Source of the DNA: an uncultured Holophagaceae bacterium
Lineage (GTDB): Bacteria > Acidobacteriota > Holophagae > Holophagales > Holophagaceae
Reading direction: 5' to 3'
Length of the DNA stretch: 64,000 nt
Assembly (NCBI GenBank): GCA_903913215.1
Contig: CAIWKE010000012.1
Coordinates: 62,001 to 126,000, forward strand
Position 1 is the stretch's first letter. Each line of letters opens with the position of its first letter. Shown here in pieces: positions 63,498 to 64,000 of this stretch. A program made the position numbers and the translations under genes. A model generated the notes under the pieces. The model searched no databases. It had not been told where the DNA came from and saw only the letters and a list, made by a program, of their open reading frames with translations.

Positions 63498-64000
63498 ATG
63501 AACGCAGCGATCATCGGGCAAATGGCGATCAGCGGTGCCCTCATGGGCCTCGTCTACGCCCTCATCGCCTACGGCTTCCAGCTCACGTACGCCACCAGCA
63601 AGAGCATCAACTTCGGCCAGGGCGAGTTGGTCATGCTGTCGGCCTTCTTCAGCCTCACCCTCACCAACCTGGGCCTCACCCACTGGGGCCTGGGCCTGTC
63701 CTACGCCCTTATGATCCCCGGCGGCCTCCTCTTCGGCGCCCTCATGGGCCTCGTGGTTGAGCGCGCCGGAGTGCGCCTGGCCCTGGAGCAGAAGAGTGAA
63801 GGCTGGATCCTGCTCACGATCATCATTGGCCTCTTCTTCTTCTCCGCTGCCGAGAACATCTGGGGCCGAGACGACCGTCCCTTCCCCACCCCCATTTCCG
63901 CTGATCCCATCCATGTCCTGGGAGTGGATGTCACCCGCCTGGAACTGTCCGTGGCCGTGGGTGTCTTCGCCATCATGGGCCTCATCGAGCTCTTCAAGCG
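63498..64000 (+). CDS. livH: Branched-chain amino acid ABC transporter permease (5' part)
   Basis: The first 167 residues of a LivH-type permease, cut by the window edge. MAISGALMGLVYALIAYGFQ and TYATSKSINFGQGELVMLSA match the start of the LivH family, with further membrane segments following. Its ATG at 63498 follows the livK terminator. It should be followed by livM, livG and livF outside the window. Confidence 0.9.
   Translation, partial: MNAAIIGQMAISGALMGLVYALIAYGFQLTYATSKSINFGQGELVMLSAFFSLTLTNLGLTHWGLGLSYALMIPGGLLFGALMGLVVERAGVRLALEQKSEGWILLTIIIGLFFFSAAENIWGRDDRPFPTPISADPIHVLGVDVTRLELSVAVGVFAIMGLIELFK

Noticed and set aside
1-64000. CRISPR array, transposase, integrase or prophage
   Set aside because: No regularly spaced repeats with unique spacers, no DDE or tyrosine/serine recombinase motifs, and no phage structural genes were found on either strand.

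Overview
The window is a G+C-rich, gene-dense stretch of a Gram-negative bacterial chromosome. LpxK, a LolA-like carrier, TatAC, a secretin operon and a TolQ-type proton channel imply an outer membrane. The gene mix suggests an anaerobic, organic-acid-oxidising member of the Acidobacteriota, class Holophagae (Geothrix/Holophaga-like). The mix includes ferredoxin-dependent 2-oxoacid oxidoreductase, a succinyl-CoA:acetate-type CoA-transferase, ETF, an MglA-type GTPase, type IV pilus/T2SS-like genes and a LivK/LivH importer. That placement is inference from gene content, not from a marker-gene comparison. There is no insertion sequence, prophage, plasmid gene or CRISPR array; the window looks like core chromosome with some lineage-specific genes.

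Layout. 0-2 kb: three minus-strand genes of unknown function. 2-4.3 kb: map (apparent CTG start), a hotdog thioesterase and ispE. 4.3-6.3 kb: an ABC-2 exporter. 6.4-16.3 kb: a large hybrid histidine kinase, then a tightly coupled run of MFS transporter, hutH, HD hydrolase, HEAT-repeat protein and a second histidine kinase. 16.3-21.9 kb: pyrophosphatase, HAD phosphatase, LolA-like protein, an MglA-like GTPase with an unusual tail, periplasmic peroxiredoxin, a LeuB-family dehydrogenase and lexA. 22-27.1 kb: korAB, tRNA-Ala followed by a duplicated tRNA 3' end, and an acetate CoA-transferase. 27.3-33 kb: a secreted M4 metalloprotease with eight Ig-like repeats, then a minus-strand soluble MCP-like/STAS/lipoprotein operon. 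33.2-40.1 kb: ruvA, a 2-hydroxyacid dehydrogenase, a TPR protein, an AT-rich convergent gap, and smc. 40.4-46 kb: a PilMNOPQ-like operon ending in a pseudopilin. 46-48.7 kb: tRNA-Leu, rpsO, NUDIX and TsaC-like genes and an exported protein. 48.8-53.3 kb: a five-gene minus-strand operon joined entirely by 4-base overlaps (tolQ-like, polysaccharide deacetylase, yaaA, DUF309, nadB). 53.4-57.4 kb: ugd, an AtuA-like small protein, tatA, tatC and murG. 57.6-64 kb: etfBA, three small or regulatory minus-strand genes, lpxK and the start of a branched-chain amino-acid-type ABC importer.

How the parts fit together. Central carbon metabolism is represented by KorAB, the CoA-transferase and EtfBA, which together suit oxidation of acetate, amino acids or acyl-CoAs with ferredoxin and flavoprotein carriers. 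Envelope biogenesis is represented by lpxK, murG, ugd, ispE, the LolA-like protein and Tat. Signalling is unusually rich: two histidine kinases without an adjacent separate response regulator, HD and HEAT proteins coupled to one kinase, a cytoplasmic MCP-like protein with a STAS partner, a cNMP-FHA fusion and a tailed MglA. Translational coupling through 4-base start/stop overlaps is used throughout, in two places apparently with CTG or TTG starts.

The items most worth a second look are the HD-HEAT-kinase module, the tailed MglA-like GTPase, the tRNA-Ala 3'-end duplication, the DnaA-box-like AT-rich gap next to smc, the apparent CTG starts, and the secretin operon with a reduced PilM and a cohesin-like secretin tail.
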